Positions 33,656 through 42,967 are shown, counted from the stretch's first letter. The stretch: DNA of 59,794 bases from an uncultured Cryomorphaceae bacterium (GCA_913043005.1 CAJWKU010000010.1:1-59794), one strand, 5' to 3'. Made by a program: numbers and translations. The notes: generated from the sequence alone by a model not told the origin.

Positions 33656-33753
33656 TTTCTGAAAATTAATTTAACATTCTTTAAATTATTAGCTATTTCA
33701 ATTCCGAATTCTATTTTTTTATCTGCACATTTGTTAGACTAAATTGTTAAACT

Positions 33754-34212
33754 ATGGATTTCAAAGAAGTACAGAACTTTATAAAATTTGTCACTAAATC
33801 AGGCGCCTCTGAAGTCTCTCTGGAAACAGAAGATTATAAGATAACTGTGAAAAGTGGCAGCGAACAAACTGCCGTTTACACAGCACCGCCGGTTGCCTCA
33901 CGAATTCCAATAAGTCCTTCTCAGGAAAAAGTTGTGAATGAGGAAAAAGAAACTGAAGATGAGTTTGCTCATTGTTCAACGATAACATCACCTATGATTG
34001 GGACTTTTTACAGGAAGCCGAGTCCCGATAAACCATCTTTTGCTGAAATCGGTTCCCATATTAATGTTGGAGATACTATCTGCATTATTGAAGCAATGAA
34101 GCTTTTTAATGAAATTGAAAGTGAGGTGTCAGGTAAAATCGTCAAGGTACTTGCCGATGACATGACTCCTGTTGAATTTGGACAACCGCTATTTCTAGTT
34201 GATCCTTCTTAA
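33754..34212 (+). CDS. accB: biotin carboxyl carrier protein of acetyl-CoA carboxylase
   Basis: Carries biotin between carboxylase and transferase half-reactions in the first step of fatty-acid synthesis. The C-terminal biotinyl domain has the EAMKL motif with Lys116 as the attachment site. A linker rich in Pro, Ala and Glu precedes it, and the N-terminal domain resembles other AccB proteins (VQNFIKFVTKSGASEVSLE). It has 152 residues. It is followed by accC nine bases later. A CACATTTG sequence at 33726-33733 is a near match to the -7 box. Confidence 0.96.
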   Translation: MDFKEVQNFIKFVTKSGASEVSLETEDYKITVKSGSEQTAVYTAPPVASRIPISPSQEKVVNEEKETEDEFAHCSTITSPMIGTFYRKPSPDKPSFAEIGSHINVGDTICIIEAMKLFNEIESEVSGKIVKVLADDMTPVEFGQPLFLVDPS

Positions 34213-34221
34213 TTTCCTGCT

Positions 34222-35556
34222 GTGAAAAAGATACTGATCGCTAATCGCGGAGAAATTGCTATGAGAATAATCCGCACATGCAAGGAGATGGGGATTGAAA
34301 CTGTTGCTGTGTATTCAGAAGCTGATAAAGAAAGTTTGCACGTGCGCTTTGCAGATGAAGCTGTTTGCATCGGTCCTCCGGCATCCAAAGATTCCTATCT
34401 AAAAATATCAAGCATAATTTCTGCTGCAGAAATCACTAATTCAGATGCAATCCATCCTGGATTTGGTTTTCTTTCAGAAAATGCCAAATTTTCAAAAATC
34501 TGTTCGGATCACGGAATAAAATTCATTGGTGCGTTACCTGACCATATTGAAAAAATGGGAGATAAGGCGACAGCAAAGTTAACTATGAAGCTTGCCGGTG
34601 TTCCATGCGTACCGGGATCAGAAGGTTTGCTGGAGTCTCTTGAAGATGCTGGAAAAATCGCAGCAGAAATTGGATATCCTGTGATGATGAAAGCTACAGC
34701 TGGTGGTGGCGGTAAAGGTATGAGAGCAATATGGGTTCCATCAGAACTGGAAAAAGCCTGGGAGTCTGCAAGGCAAGAGGCTTTAGCTTCTTTTGGAAAT
34801 GATGGTATGTATATGGAAAAGCTTATTGAAGAACCGCGTCACATAGAAATTCAAATAATCGGAGATCAATCAGGAAAAGCAAGTCATCTAAGCGAACGTG
34901 ACTGTTCTATCCAACGCAGGCATCAAAAGCTTACTGAAGAGACCCCTTCTCCATTTATGACCGATAAATTGAGAAATTTAATGGGCGAAGCTGCTATCAA
35001 AGCAGCAGAATTTATTAAATATGAAGGGGCGGGCACAGTAGAATTTCTTGTCGACAAGAATCGAAATTTTTATTTCATGGAGATGAATACTCGAATACAA
35101 GTTGAACATCCAATAACTGAAGAGGTTACCGATTATGATTTGATTCGAGAACAAATTAAAATTGCTTCAGGTACAAGTATTTCTGGTAGAAATCATGAAC
35201 CTAAACAATTTGCTATTGAGTGTCGGATAAATGCTGAAGACCCCTACAATAATTTTAGACCAAGTCCTGGAAAAATTTCTGCCTTTCATGCTCCTGGTGG
35301 TCACGGAGTTAGAATTGATACTCATGTCTATGCTGGATATACTATTCCTTCTCATTACGATAGCATGATTGCCAAATTGATAGTTACAGGCAGAACTCGC
35401 AAGCAAGCCATTGAGAGAATGAAAAGAGCATTAGATGAATTTATTATCGAAGGTATAAATACAACGATCCCTTTTCATAGACAATTAATGGACCACCCCG
35501 AATATGTCTCTGGCAATTACACTACAAAATTCATGGAAGACTTTATCCTTTCATAG
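34222..35556 (+). CDS. accC: biotin carboxylase of acetyl-CoA carboxylase
   Basis: ATP-dependent carboxylation of the biotin on AccB. The ATP-grasp motifs are clear: [15 protein letters not shown], the biotin-carboxylase signature [16 protein letters not shown], and [17 protein letters not shown]. It has 444 residues, close to E. coli AccC. It starts with GTG at 34222, since no ATG fits the conserved start [15 protein letters not shown]. The carboxyltransferase subunits are not in the window. Confidence 0.97.
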   Translation: MKKILIANRGEIAMRIIRTCKEMGIETVAVYSEADKESLHVRFADEAVCIGPPASKDSYLKISSIISAAEITNSDAIHPGFGFLSENAKFSKICSDHGIKFIGALPDHIEKMGDKATAKLTMKLAGVPCVPGSEGLLESLEDAGKIAAEIGYPVMMKATAGGGGKGMRAIWVPSELEKAWESARQEALASFGNDGMYMEKLIEEPRHIEIQIIGDQSGKASHLSERDCSIQRRHQKLTEETPSPFMTDKLRNLMGEAAIKAAEFIKYEGAGTVEFLVDKNRNFYFMEMNTRIQVEHPITEEVTDYDLIREQIKIASGTSISGRNHEPKQFAIECRINAEDPYNNFRPSPGKISAFHAPGGHGVRIDTHVYAGYTIPSHYDSMIAKLIVTGRTRKQAIERMKRALDEFIIEGINTTIPFHRQLMDHPEYVSGNYTTKFMEDFILS

Positions 35557-35581
35557 GATTAGTTAAATTAAAAATTTGCCA

Positions 35582-35607
35582 AATCACAAAAGACTAATTT
35601 TGTGATT
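35582..35607. promoter_or_regulatory. 26-bp inverted repeat overlapping the acyltransferase promoter
   Basis: Perfect 10-bp arms AATCACAAAA (35582-35591) and TTTTGTGATT (35598-35607) have a 6-base centre. An exact TAnnTTTG box, TAATTTTG (35595-35602), overlaps the second arm and ends seven bases before the ATG at 35610. This suits an operator for a regulator of lipid genes, but a weak terminator for accBC is also possible. Confidence 0.5.
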
Positions 35608-35609
35608 AG

Positions 35610-36374
35610 ATGAAACGGTTTATAATTTTTGATAAAATCAAAATAGCCTTAGGCTGTTTATACCACATTTGGTATTACATACTAATGCTGTTTAGTATAA
35701 TTATACTATCACCGTGGCTTTATTATTTCTCAAAAAAATTTAACCAATTTCCCAGATTTTATGAATTTGCTAGGTTATGGAGTGCTTGGATATTAAATGG
35801 TATGATTTTAATCAGGAAAGTTAAATATCAATCACAGATTTCTTGGGACAAACCTTATGTAGTCGTTGCTAATCATACGAGTGAACTAGATGTTATGTTT
35901 TGCTATCGATTAGTAAAGTCTCCAACAGTATTTATTGGGAAAAAAGAATTAGCTAGTATTCCCCTTTTTGGCTTTTTCTTTCGTAGGTCTAGTATTATTG
36001 TAGATAGAAAATCATTGGCTAGTAAAAGACGAGTCATGGAACTAGCAACAAATCAATTAAATAAAGGTGTAGGCGTTTGTATTTATCCCGAGGGGGGTAT
36101 TCCAAAAGACGGAACAGTTATTCTTGAGAAATTTAAATCTGGGGCCTTTAAACTAGCAATAGAAAATGGAGTTGACATATTACCTATTTCTTTTGCCAAT
36201 AATAGGAAACACCTACCGGATTTTCTTCAAGGAGGTTCCCCCGGAACTATTTATGCAACAGTTCACAATCCAATTAGTGTGAGTGGTATGACAAAAAAAG
36301 ACATTGCTCCATTGAGTGATATCGTTCATGACGTACTTTTGAAGGAACTAAAATCTTATCAAAAAAAGATATGA
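35610..36374 (+). CDS. 1-acyl-sn-glycerol-3-phosphate acyltransferase (PlsC family)
   Basis: Transfers an acyl chain to lysophosphatidic acid in phospholipid synthesis. The catalytic motif is NHTSELD (the NHx4D pattern), and the glycerol-phosphate-binding motif is YPEGGIPKDG. Two hydrophobic segments near the N-terminus (about 12-32 and 45-65) would anchor it in the inner membrane. It has 254 residues. It follows accC, fitting a lipid theme, and overlaps gatC by four bases. Confidence 0.9.
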   Translation: MKRFIIFDKIKIALGCLYHIWYYILMLFSIIILSPWLYYFSKKFNQFPRFYEFARLWSAWILNGMILIRKVKYQSQISWDKPYVVVANHTSELDVMFCYRLVKSPTVFIGKKELASIPLFGFFFRRSSIIVDRKSLASKRRVMELATNQLNKGVGVCIYPEGGIPKDGTVILEKFKSGAFKLAIENGVDILPISFANNRKHLPDFLQGGSPGTIYATVHNPISVSGMTKKDIAPLSDIVHDVLLKELKSYQKKI

Positions 36375-36661
36375 AAATAACTGATGACGATATTCAAAAT
36401 CTAGCTCACCTATCCAGGCTTGAATTAAGTGCTTCTGAATCTATTAGCATGAAACAAGATCTTGGTAAGATTTTAGATTTCGTTGCAAACATTGAGAAAC
36501 TTGATTTAAAAAACATAAAGCCTCTTATCTACATGACTAATGCTGAAAACGTTCTAAGAGAGGATCATGCTAATTCTAGTATTGACCATGAACAAGCTAT
36601 GAAAAATGGACCTGATGCTGATTCAGATTATTTCAAAGTACCAAAGGTTGTCGACAAATGA
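36371..36661 (+). CDS. gatC: Asp/Glu-tRNA amidotransferase subunit C
   Basis: Small stabilising subunit of the GatCAB amidotransferase, which converts Glu-tRNA-Gln or Asp-tRNA-Asn to the amide form. The 96-residue protein has the family start ITDDDIQNLAHLSRLELS and the end DYFKVPKVVDK. gatA and gatB are not adjacent. Since asnS is present at 8850, its target here is more likely Glu-tRNA-Gln. Confidence 0.93.
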   Translation: MKITDDDIQNLAHLSRLELSASESISMKQDLGKILDFVANIEKLDLKNIKPLIYMTNAENVLREDHANSSIDHEQAMKNGPDADSDYFKVPKVVDK

Positions 36662-36723
36662 TGACTCTTTTTCTATCTCTCAATTTTGTATCTTCTTAAC
36701 CTTAATTTTTAAATTTAAACTCC

Positions 36724-37710
36724 ATGTTTCAAAGCCTCATAATCTTATCCTTTCTTTCGGTTTTCGTTATTTTCCTTCTGGCAAAAGGAATTCGTATTGT
36801 GAAACAATCTGAAGCGATGATTGTAGAACGCCTAGGCAAATACCATAAAACTTTAGAATCTGGGATTAACATTATAATCCCAATAATTGATCAGCCAAGG
36901 CAGATTTCCTGGCGATACAGCGAGAGCGGATTTAATGGTGAAATTATTCCGGTTTTTAAAATGCAAGATCGCATTGATTTACGCGAAAATGTATATGATT
37001 TTCCTAAACAAAATGTTATCACAAAAGACAATGTCGTAACGGAAATTAATGCTTTGATCTATTTTCAAATAATGGACCCAATAAAGTCAGTTTACGAGAT
37101 TGGCAATTTGCCCAGCGCTATTGAGAAGCTTACCCAAACAACATTAAGAAATGTAGTCGGTGAATTAGATTTAGATCAGTCTCTATCTAGTCGTGATACC
37201 ATTAATACTAAGTTAAGAACCATTCTTGATGATGCCACAAATAAATGGGGTGTCAAAGTTAACCGCGTAGAATTACAAGATATAAACCCTCCTCAAGGCA
37301 TTCGTGAAGCAATGGAGAAACAGATGCGAGCTGAACGTGATCGTCGTGCTACAATCCTAGAAGCAGAAGGAGAAAAAACAAGTCAAATTCTTACAGCAGA
37401 AGGACAACGTGAATCAGATATTCAAAGAGCTGAAGGAGAAAAAAGAGCTGCCATACTTGAAGCTGAAGGAGCGGCTGAATCCCGAATTAAAATTGCTCAA
37501 GGAGAAGCCCAAGCAATAAAATTAGTTTCTGATGAAATCAAGACGTTTTCAGGTGATCCGGTGCAATATCTAATAGCTCAAAGATATTTAGAGACTCTTC
37601 AAGAAATGACGTCAGGCAAAGACAATAAAACTGTATATCTGCCATATGAAGCCTCTGGGGTTTTAAGTTCATTAGGTGGGATAAAAAACATCCTTGGGGG
37701 TAATTCGTAA
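36724..37710 (+). CDS. SPFH-domain stomatin-like membrane protein (QmcA/slipin)
   Basis: Scaffold of membrane microdomains and often a partner of NfeD-type proteins. A single membrane segment (residues 3-20) leads into the SPFH domain, beginning RIVKQSEAMIVERLGKYHKT. A long Ala/Glu-rich coiled coil follows (about 200-260). The C-terminal hydrophobic oligomerisation part is YLPYEASGVLSSLGG. It has 328 residues. An NfeD-like gene lies two genes downstream, separated by an unrelated exporter. Confidence 0.92.
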   Translation: MFQSLIILSFLSVFVIFLLAKGIRIVKQSEAMIVERLGKYHKTLESGINIIIPIIDQPRQISWRYSESGFNGEIIPVFKMQDRIDLRENVYDFPKQNVITKDNVVTEINALIYFQIMDPIKSVYEIGNLPSAIEKLTQTTLRNVVGELDLDQSLSSRDTINTKLRTILDDATNKWGVKVNRVELQDINPPQGIREAMEKQMRAERDRRATILEAEGEKTSQILTAEGQRESDIQRAEGEKRAAILEAEGAAESRIKIAQGEAQAIKLVSDEIKTFSGDPVQYLIAQRYLETLQEMTSGKDNKTVYLPYEASGVLSSLGGIKNILGGNS

Positions 37711-37775
37711 ATTGAAAGAAATAATTTTTGGTTTTTCTCAGTATCCAGAGTCGACACTAATAAGGAATTTTTCAT

Positions 37776-39002
37776 TTGAAAAACCGTAAAGCCGCAGTAG
37801 GCTTCATATTCATTACACTTTTATTAGACGTAATTGGTCTTGGAATTATTATTCCGGTAATTCCGGCCCTGATCCAAGAATTAACGGGTGGTAGTATTTC
37901 GGAAGCCTCAAGATATGGTGGGTGGCTAATCGCATCGTATGCTCTTGTGCAATTTCTATGTGCTCCAATTGTGGGAGCATTAAGTGATAAATATGGACGA
38001 AGGCCCATCTTATTATTATCGTTACTGGGTTTCGGGTTGGACTATTTAGTTTTAGCAGTCGCACCGACAATAGGCTGGTTATTTTTGGCAAGGATAATAG
38101 CAGGAGTTTTTGGTGCGTCTTTTACAACTGGCGCCGCATATATAGCAGATGTTAGTTCTGCAGAAAAAAGGGCTCAGAATTTTGGGTTGCTTGGCGCTGC
38201 ATTTGGTTTAGGGTTTATAATCGGCCCTGTTACAGGAGGGCTATTGGGTGAAATAGGACCTCGTGTGCCTTTTTATGCAGCAGCACTGGTAACTTTTTTA
38301 AATCTAATATATGGTTATTTTATTTTACCTGAGTCTCTCCTTAAAGAAAACAGAAGAGAATTTGAATGGTCAAGAGCCAATCCTTTAGGTGCGCTATTCG
38401 CATTAAAACGATATCCAAGTGTTGCCGGACTCATAGGAGCTTTAACTTTTATTTATCTTGCATCGCACGCCATCCAAGGTACTTGGACATATTTTTCAAT
38501 GGAAAAATTTAATTGGTCTGAAAGTATGGTCGGATACTCTTTGGGACTAGTTGGGATCATGAGTGCCCTTGTCCAGGGATTACTCATTCGAATAATTATT
38601 CCGAAAATAGGAGAATACAATACTATGATAACTGGAATAATCTTTAATATTTGTGGCTGCTTATTGTTTTCGATGGCAAGCGAAGGGTGGATGTTACTCT
38701 GCTTTATAATACCATATTCTCTCGGTGGTATTGCAGGGCCTGCAATACAGGGAATTCTCTCTAATCAAATACCCGATAATGAGCAAGGGCAACTTCAAGG
38801 AGCCCTAACCAGTATGATGGCAGCAACAGGAATAATTGGCCCACTAATGATGACTTCTATTTTTGCATATTTTACAGCCGAAAATGCACCTATATACTTT
38901 CCCGGAGCGCCGTTTGTAACTGGAGCAGTTCTAGTGACGATATGCTTATTCTTGATTTTAAGAAAAGGATCAATGAATACAACTGGGAAGAATCCCATAT
39001 AA
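37776..39002 (+). CDS. MFS transporter, TCR/Tet (multidrug or tetracycline type)
   Basis: Twelve-span proton-coupled exporter of the DHA1 group. Diagnostic motifs are [14 protein letters not shown] between helices 2 and 3 and [14 protein letters not shown] in helix 5, with the antiporter motif C-like GPVTGG. It has 408 residues. The start is TTG at 37776 ([10 protein letters not shown]), the only codon that fits the family start; an in-frame stop lies 15 bases upstream. The substrate is not known. It sits between the stomatin-like and NfeD-like genes. Confidence 0.9.
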   Translation: MKNRKAAVGFIFITLLLDVIGLGIIIPVIPALIQELTGGSISEASRYGGWLIASYALVQFLCAPIVGALSDKYGRRPILLLSLLGFGLDYLVLAVAPTIGWLFLARIIAGVFGASFTTGAAYIADVSSAEKRAQNFGLLGAAFGLGFIIGPVTGGLLGEIGPRVPFYAAALVTFLNLIYGYFILPESLLKENRREFEWSRANPLGALFALKRYPSVAGLIGALTFIYLASHAIQGTWTYFSMEKFNWSESMVGYSLGLVGIMSALVQGLLIRIIIPKIGEYNTMITGIIFNICGCLLFSMASEGWMLLCFIIPYSLGGIAGPAIQGILSNQIPDNEQGQLQGALTSMMAATGIIGPLMMTSIFAYFTAENAPIYFPGAPFVTGAVLVTICLFLILRKGSMNTTGKNPI

Positions 39003-39018
39003 TCCTTAAATTTAACTC

Positions 39019-39459
39019 ATGATGGAATCTATTTCCCCCGTTACAATCTGGTTCGCAGTTGGAGTGATCCTTTTAGTCCTTGAAATGTTTACCCCAGGAT
39101 TTTTCCTTGCTAGCGTTGCTGTAGGAGCATTTTTAGCTTCCGCTACAGCTCGACTCGGCGGGGAACCAATCTATCAACTTTTAGCGTTTATAATCGGTGG
39201 CGGAATTTCATTGATATCCATTCGACCTGTATTTAAAAAATATTTGCAAGCTAATGGAGCCAAAACAAATGCTGATGGTATGATTGGGAAATATAGTGTT
39301 GTCCAAAATAATGTAAATTCAAACGAACATTTTTATTCTAAAATTGATGGGGTTTCTTGGGATTGTTTATGCCCCGATTCATTATCAAAGGGGGATAAAA
39401 TAAGAGTGATATCTCTGGATAGTACAGTCTTAATTACAGAGAAAATGGAGTCTAAATAG
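39019..39459 (+). CDS. NfeD-family membrane protein
   Basis: Short NfeD protein. Hydrophobic segments at about residues 8-27, 30-45 and 52-68 are followed by a soluble OB-fold at the C-terminus (DGVSWDCLCPDSLSKGDKIRVI). It has 146 residues. Members typically work with stomatin-like SPFH proteins such as the one at 36724-37710. It is 16 bases after the MFS exporter stop. Confidence 0.88.
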   Translation: MMESISPVTIWFAVGVILLVLEMFTPGFFLASVAVGAFLASATARLGGEPIYQLLAFIIGGGISLISIRPVFKKYLQANGAKTNADGMIGKYSVVQNNVNSNEHFYSKIDGVSWDCLCPDSLSKGDKIRVISLDSTVLITEKMESK

Positions 39460-39551
39460 AGTTTAAAAGAGTTATTTTAAAAATTTATTAGTGTCAATTC
39501 CGAAAAAAGACTTTTCTTTGCACCCATTAATTTCTCAGATCTCCAAATAAA

Positions 39552-39743
39552 ATGAAAAACGGAACAGTAAAATTCTTCGATGCAACCAAAGGTTTTGGTT
39601 TTATAAAGGATAACGATGGCGAAGGCGATTTCTTCGTTCACATCACAGGAACACTCGAACCAATTGCTGATGGCGATGAAGTAGAGTTTGAATTAAAAGA
39701 AGGTAAACGCGGCCTGCAAGCATCTAATGTTCGCAAGCTCTAA
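39552..39743 (+). CDS. cold-shock domain protein
   Basis: Small single-stranded RNA and DNA-binding protein of the CspA type, 63 residues. RNP1 is KGFGFI (13-18) and RNP2 is DFFVHI (26-31). The upstream 92 bases have a T-rich near match to the -7 box (TTTCTTTG, 39513-39520), leaving a leader of about 25 bases. A strong terminator follows. Its codon use favours GGC and CGC relative to neighbours, consistent with high expression. Confidence 0.96.
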   Translation: MKNGTVKFFDATKGFGFIKDNDGEGDFFVHITGTLEPIADGDEVEFELKEGKRGLQASNVRKL

Positions 39744-39769
39744 GTTAATCTTTTGAATTAGAACAAAAA

Positions 39770-39796
39770 GGGCGCTTCTATTAAGCGCCCTTTTTT
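39770..39796. terminator. bidirectional terminator after the cold-shock gene
   Basis: Stem GGGCGCTT (39770-39777) and AAGCGCCC (39783-39790) has a 5-base loop, with an A-run before and a T-run after. It serves the cold-shock gene and the convergent MFS gene. Confidence 0.93.
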
Positions 39797-39803
39797 ATGT
39801 TAT

Positions 39804-41183
39804 TTAACCACGAATTGCCTTTTCTTCGGTAATCCACATTGTCGATGCTGCTGCCAAAATCAGACAAATACCTGCCAAAATCATAGCATGTATTGCTCCT
39901 GGTCCTAAAATACTATAGATAGGATTCAATGCCTTTGCAGCTAAAATTTGCGGAAGCACAATGAACATATTAAATATTCCCATGAACAGACCCATTTTGT
40001 TTGAGTCAATAAACGAGCTAAGCATTGCATATGGCATGCTTAGAACTGATCCCCAAGACAAGCCAATTAAACCAAAACTAAATAAAAGAAATCTCGAATC
40101 ATTTATCCAATACATGCTCAAAAAGCCTATTGAACCAGCTATTAAAGAGAAAACATGTAATAATTTCCTATTAATTCCATTTCTCGAGGTATAAAAAGTT
40201 AAAGCAAGAGCAAATAACATTGAGCTTAACCCATAGTAACCCATATATGCTCCGACTTGATCTGCAGCATCATTGTATGCCTTGTCTGCAACTTCATAAG
40301 TTGTTTTTTGTGATTCAGTTGCGATACTATATTCGATTTTATCAGGTCTTGGTGAATTGAAGACGTGATCTGTTAAAGCTGGAGTTGCTAAAGACCACAT
40401 ACTAAAAAAAGCAAACCAAGAAAAAAACTGAACCAACCCAAGTTTTCTCATGGTGATTGGCATTGTTCTAATATTATTAAGTAATTCTAATATCAACTTT
40501 CCGAACTTCAATTTCTCCGTTCTCCTTCTATTAAATTCTTTAAGATCATCTGGAGGGTACTCGTCTGTAGTGAATACAGTATAAAGAATCGTGATTAAAA
40601 AAATCGATGCGCCAATTGCAAAAGCTACTTTGACCGACATGGGAACTTCCCCTGGAGCAGAAACATTACTAATCCCTATTTTACTGACAATAAGGGGTAA
40701 ACTGGAGGCTGCCCATGTACCTATTCCAATTATCAATGTTTGCATTACAAAACCAAAACTTCTTTGAGAATCAGGGAGTTTATCAGCAACTAGAGCTCGA
40801 AAAGGCTCCATAGAAATATTAATTGATGCATCTAAAACCCAAAGCCCTCCCGCGGCAATCCATAAAGTCGGACTATTAGGGATGAAAAATAATGTTATAC
40901 TAGCAAGTATAGCCCCAATTAAAAAAAATGGTCTTCGCCTACCCCATCGAACGCTCCATGTATTATCACTTAAGTAACCTATAATCGGTTGAATAATTAA
41001 ACCTGTTAGTGGTGCTGCAATCCAAAGCATAGGGATTTCTTGTTCCGTAGCTCCTAAATTTTGAAATATTCTGCTCATGAATCCACCTTGCAAGGCAAAT
41101 CCAAATTGGATGCCTAAGAATCCAAAGCTCATATTCCAAATTTGGAAAAACGGAAGCCTCGGTTTTTTTATGGCTGATTTCAT
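39804..41183 (-). CDS. MFS sugar symporter (SLC45/sucrose-maltose type)
   Basis: Probable proton-coupled disaccharide importer. The loop between helices 2 and 3 reads SVRWGRRRPFFLIGA, the RWGRRRPF signature of plant sucrose transporters and SLC45 proteins. About twelve membrane segments are visible in 459 residues, with a polar insertion of about 45 residues before helix 8. It lies six bases downstream of the Nudix-type regulator and next to a maltose phosphorylase operon, so maltose is the best-supported substrate, by context. Confidence 0.87.
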   Translation of the reverse strand: MKSAIKKPRLPFFQIWNMSFGFLGIQFGFALQGGFMSRIFQNLGATEQEIPMLWIAAPLTGLIIQPIIGYLSDNTWSVRWGRRRPFFLIGAILASITLFFIPNSPTLWIAAGGLWVLDASINISMEPFRALVADKLPDSQRSFGFVMQTLIIGIGTWAASSLPLIVSKIGISNVSAPGEVPMSVKVAFAIGASIFLITILYTVFTTDEYPPDDLKEFNRRRTEKLKFGKLILELLNNIRTMPITMRKLGLVQFFSWFAFFSMWSLATPALTDHVFNSPRPDKIEYSIATESQKTTYEVADKAYNDAADQVGAYMGYYGLSSMLFALALTFYTSRNGINRKLLHVFSLIAGSIGFLSMYWINDSRFLLFSFGLIGLSWGSVLSMPYAMLSSFIDSNKMGLFMGIFNMFIVLPQILAAKALNPIYSILGPGAIHAMILAGICLILAAASTMWITEEKAIRG

Positions 41184-41189
41184 TTTAAC

Positions 41190-41876
41190 TTAAATAGTTA
41201 ATCGATCCTTGTTCCACGAATAAAGTCTAGCTGGCTTATGAAACACTCCTGTTTGCTTCTCATCTAATGGAATGACCCAAGAATCATTTAGTGCTTTCTT
41301 TCTAAAATTTCTTTTGTCAAAAGACGAGTTTAATATCGACTCATGTAAGGATTGAACCTGGGTCAAAGTGAATTTCTCAGGAAGTAACTCATGACCTACT
41401 CTTAACTCACTAACTTCTTGTCTCAGAGTACTAAGAGCGGTTTTAACAATTTTAGAGTGATCAAATGCAAGTTCGGGAATGTTATGGACGCCCTGCCAAA
41501 AAACTCGCTCTGCAAAACTTGAAGCTGAAGGATTAAAGTCCTCCATCTTAACAAGTGCATAATAAGCAATTGTAATAACCCGCGCTTCAGGGTTGCTTCT
41601 ATTACTTTGAAGCCATGGCAAGTCTTTGATGTTTTTCACTCTATCTGGGTCGCCAAATGCTCCGCTTTGTCTCAAATAAAGTCCACTTAAGCTTGTTATT
41701 TCTTTTAATACTCGCTGAGCTGCAGTATCTAAATCTTCATCTTCATCTAAATGATCACCAGGAAGTGCAAATCTCCTCATTTGGCCCACATCTTTTTGCT
41801 CAATCAAAAGAACATTTAAATTTTGGCCATCAAAACCGAAAACAACGCAGTCAACAGAAATATTAGGATTTATCAT
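41190..41876 (-). CDS. Nudix-winged-helix transcriptional regulator (NrtR/AraR-like)
   Basis: Transcription factor with an N-terminal Nudix-fold effector domain and a C-terminal winged helix (FTLTQVQSLHESILNSSFDKRNFRKKAL). The Nudix box is degenerate: the region PGDHLDEDEDLDTAAQRVLKEI lacks the second Gly, the REUxEE glutamates and the final Gly, so hydrolase activity is unlikely. It has 228 residues. It is divergent from the pfkA operon and precedes the sugar symporter, so it is a good candidate regulator of both. A TTACA-N2-TGTAA palindrome overlaps its own promoter box. Confidence 0.88.
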   Translation of the reverse strand: MINPNISVDCVVFGFDGQNLNVLLIEQKDVGQMRRFALPGDHLDEDEDLDTAAQRVLKEITSLSGLYLRQSGAFGDPDRVKNIKDLPWLQSNRSNPEARVITIAYYALVKMEDFNPSASSFAERVFWQGVHNIPELAFDHSKIVKTALSTLRQEVSELRVGHELLPEKFTLTQVQSLHESILNSSFDKRNFRKKALNDSWVIPLDEKQTGVFHKPARLYSWNKDRLTI

Positions 41877-41882
41877 AGGTTG

Positions 41883-41894
41883 TTACAAATGTAA
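41883..41894. promoter_or_regulatory. palindrome and -7 box of the Nudix-regulator gene
   Basis: TTACA and TGTAA flank a 2-base centre. On the minus strand the same stretch includes TACATTTG (41886-41893), an exact TAnnTTTG box ending nine bases before the ATG at 41876. Autoregulation is a natural inference. Confidence 0.45.
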
Positions 41895-41941
41895 TTAATA
41901 CACTTACTATTCCACCTTTTCAGTTAGGGTAAATTATACAC

Positions 41942-41949
41942 TATCTTTG
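41942..41949 (+). promoter_or_regulatory. -7 promoter box of the pfkA operon
   Basis: TATCTTTG matches TAnnTTTG exactly and ends 17 bases before the pfkA ATG at 41967. No TTG is present at the expected -33 position; TTA occurs at 41924-41926. Confidence 0.5.
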
Positions 41950-41966
41950 GCTACTAATTTTTTTTT

Positions 41967-42944
41967 ATGTCCATAAAAAATATAGCTGTTTTAACTTCTG
42001 GTGGGGATGCTCCGGGAATGAATGCGGCAATTAGAGCGGTTGTGAGAACCGCCCTATTTTACAAGAAAAAAATTTATGGGGTGTCTCGTGGCTATGATGG
42101 ACTAATAGAAAACTCATTTGCTGAATTAGATTCTAAAAGTGTTAAAGGTATACTTGCTCAAGGAGGAACCGTATTAAAGTCAGCCCGAAGTAATTTATTC
42201 AAAACAAAAGAAGGTAGAGAAAAAGCAGCAAAAAATCTCAAATCTCTTGGGATTAACGGTCTCATTGTTATTGGAGGAGATGGAACATTTACCGGGGCGC
42301 ATCTTTTACATGAAGAATTCGGGATTCCAGTAATAGGGATTCCAGGGACAATAGATAATGATCTTTTTGGAACTGACTTTACTATTGGTTATGATACAGC
42401 AACTAATACCGTAATTAACTGTATCGACAAGATCAGAGATACTGCAAATAGTCATAATAGATTATTTATAGTCGAAGTCATGGGTCGAGATGCTGGATTT
42501 ATTGCTTTAAGCGCAGGTGTTGCCACAGGTGCGTTAGAAATAATTCTACCTGAAATGAATACTTCGAAAGATGAACTCCTTGATTCTGTTAAACGCGGTG
42601 CAGAAAACAAAAAAACAAGCAACATAATTGTTGTCGCTGAAGGGAATAAATTAGGAACTCCGTTTGAAATCTCTGAAGAGATTATTTCTAAATATCCAAA
42701 TATGGATATTAAAGTCACAATTTTAGGCCATGTTCAACGTGGAGGCTCACCAACAACAATAGACAGGGTAAATGCCAGTATTATGGGGGTTGCCGCAGTG
42801 GAGGGGCTACTTAATGATAAGTCAGATGTTATGGTTGGTCTGCTAAATAATAAACTTGAATATACATTTTTGCAACAAGCCATTTATAATAAAGCGCCGA
42901 TAAACATTGAGCTTAGAAGAATAGCAAAGATTTTAGCAACTTAA
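41967..42944 (+). CDS. pfkA: 6-phosphofructokinase
   Basis: Commits fructose-6-phosphate to glycolysis. ATP-binding GGDAPGMNAAIRAVVRTA at the N-terminus, GGDGTFTGA, and the active-site PGTIDNDLFGTDFTIGYDTA are all intact, as is GHVQRGGSP. The Gly-Asp-Gly pattern indicates the ATP-dependent type. It has 325 residues. It is the first gene of a seven-gene run that continues with gapA and maltose phosphorylase, so glycolysis is tied to the sugar locus. Confidence 0.96.
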   Translation: MSIKNIAVLTSGGDAPGMNAAIRAVVRTALFYKKKIYGVSRGYDGLIENSFAELDSKSVKGILAQGGTVLKSARSNLFKTKEGREKAAKNLKSLGINGLIVIGGDGTFTGAHLLHEEFGIPVIGIPGTIDNDLFGTDFTIGYDTATNTVINCIDKIRDTANSHNRLFIVEVMGRDAGFIALSAGVATGALEIILPEMNTSKDELLDSVKRGAENKKTSNIIVVAEGNKLGTPFEISEEIISKYPNMDIKVTILGHVQRGGSPTTIDRVNASIMGVAAVEGLLNDKSDVMVGLLNNKLEYTFLQQAIYNKAPINIELRRIAKILAT

Positions 42945-42967
42945 TAATTTAAATTATAAATCAAGAC

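Noticed and set aside
41940-41966. The T-run before pfkA as a terminator
   Set aside because: No stem precedes it; it lies between the -7 box and the ATG and is better read as an untranslated leader.
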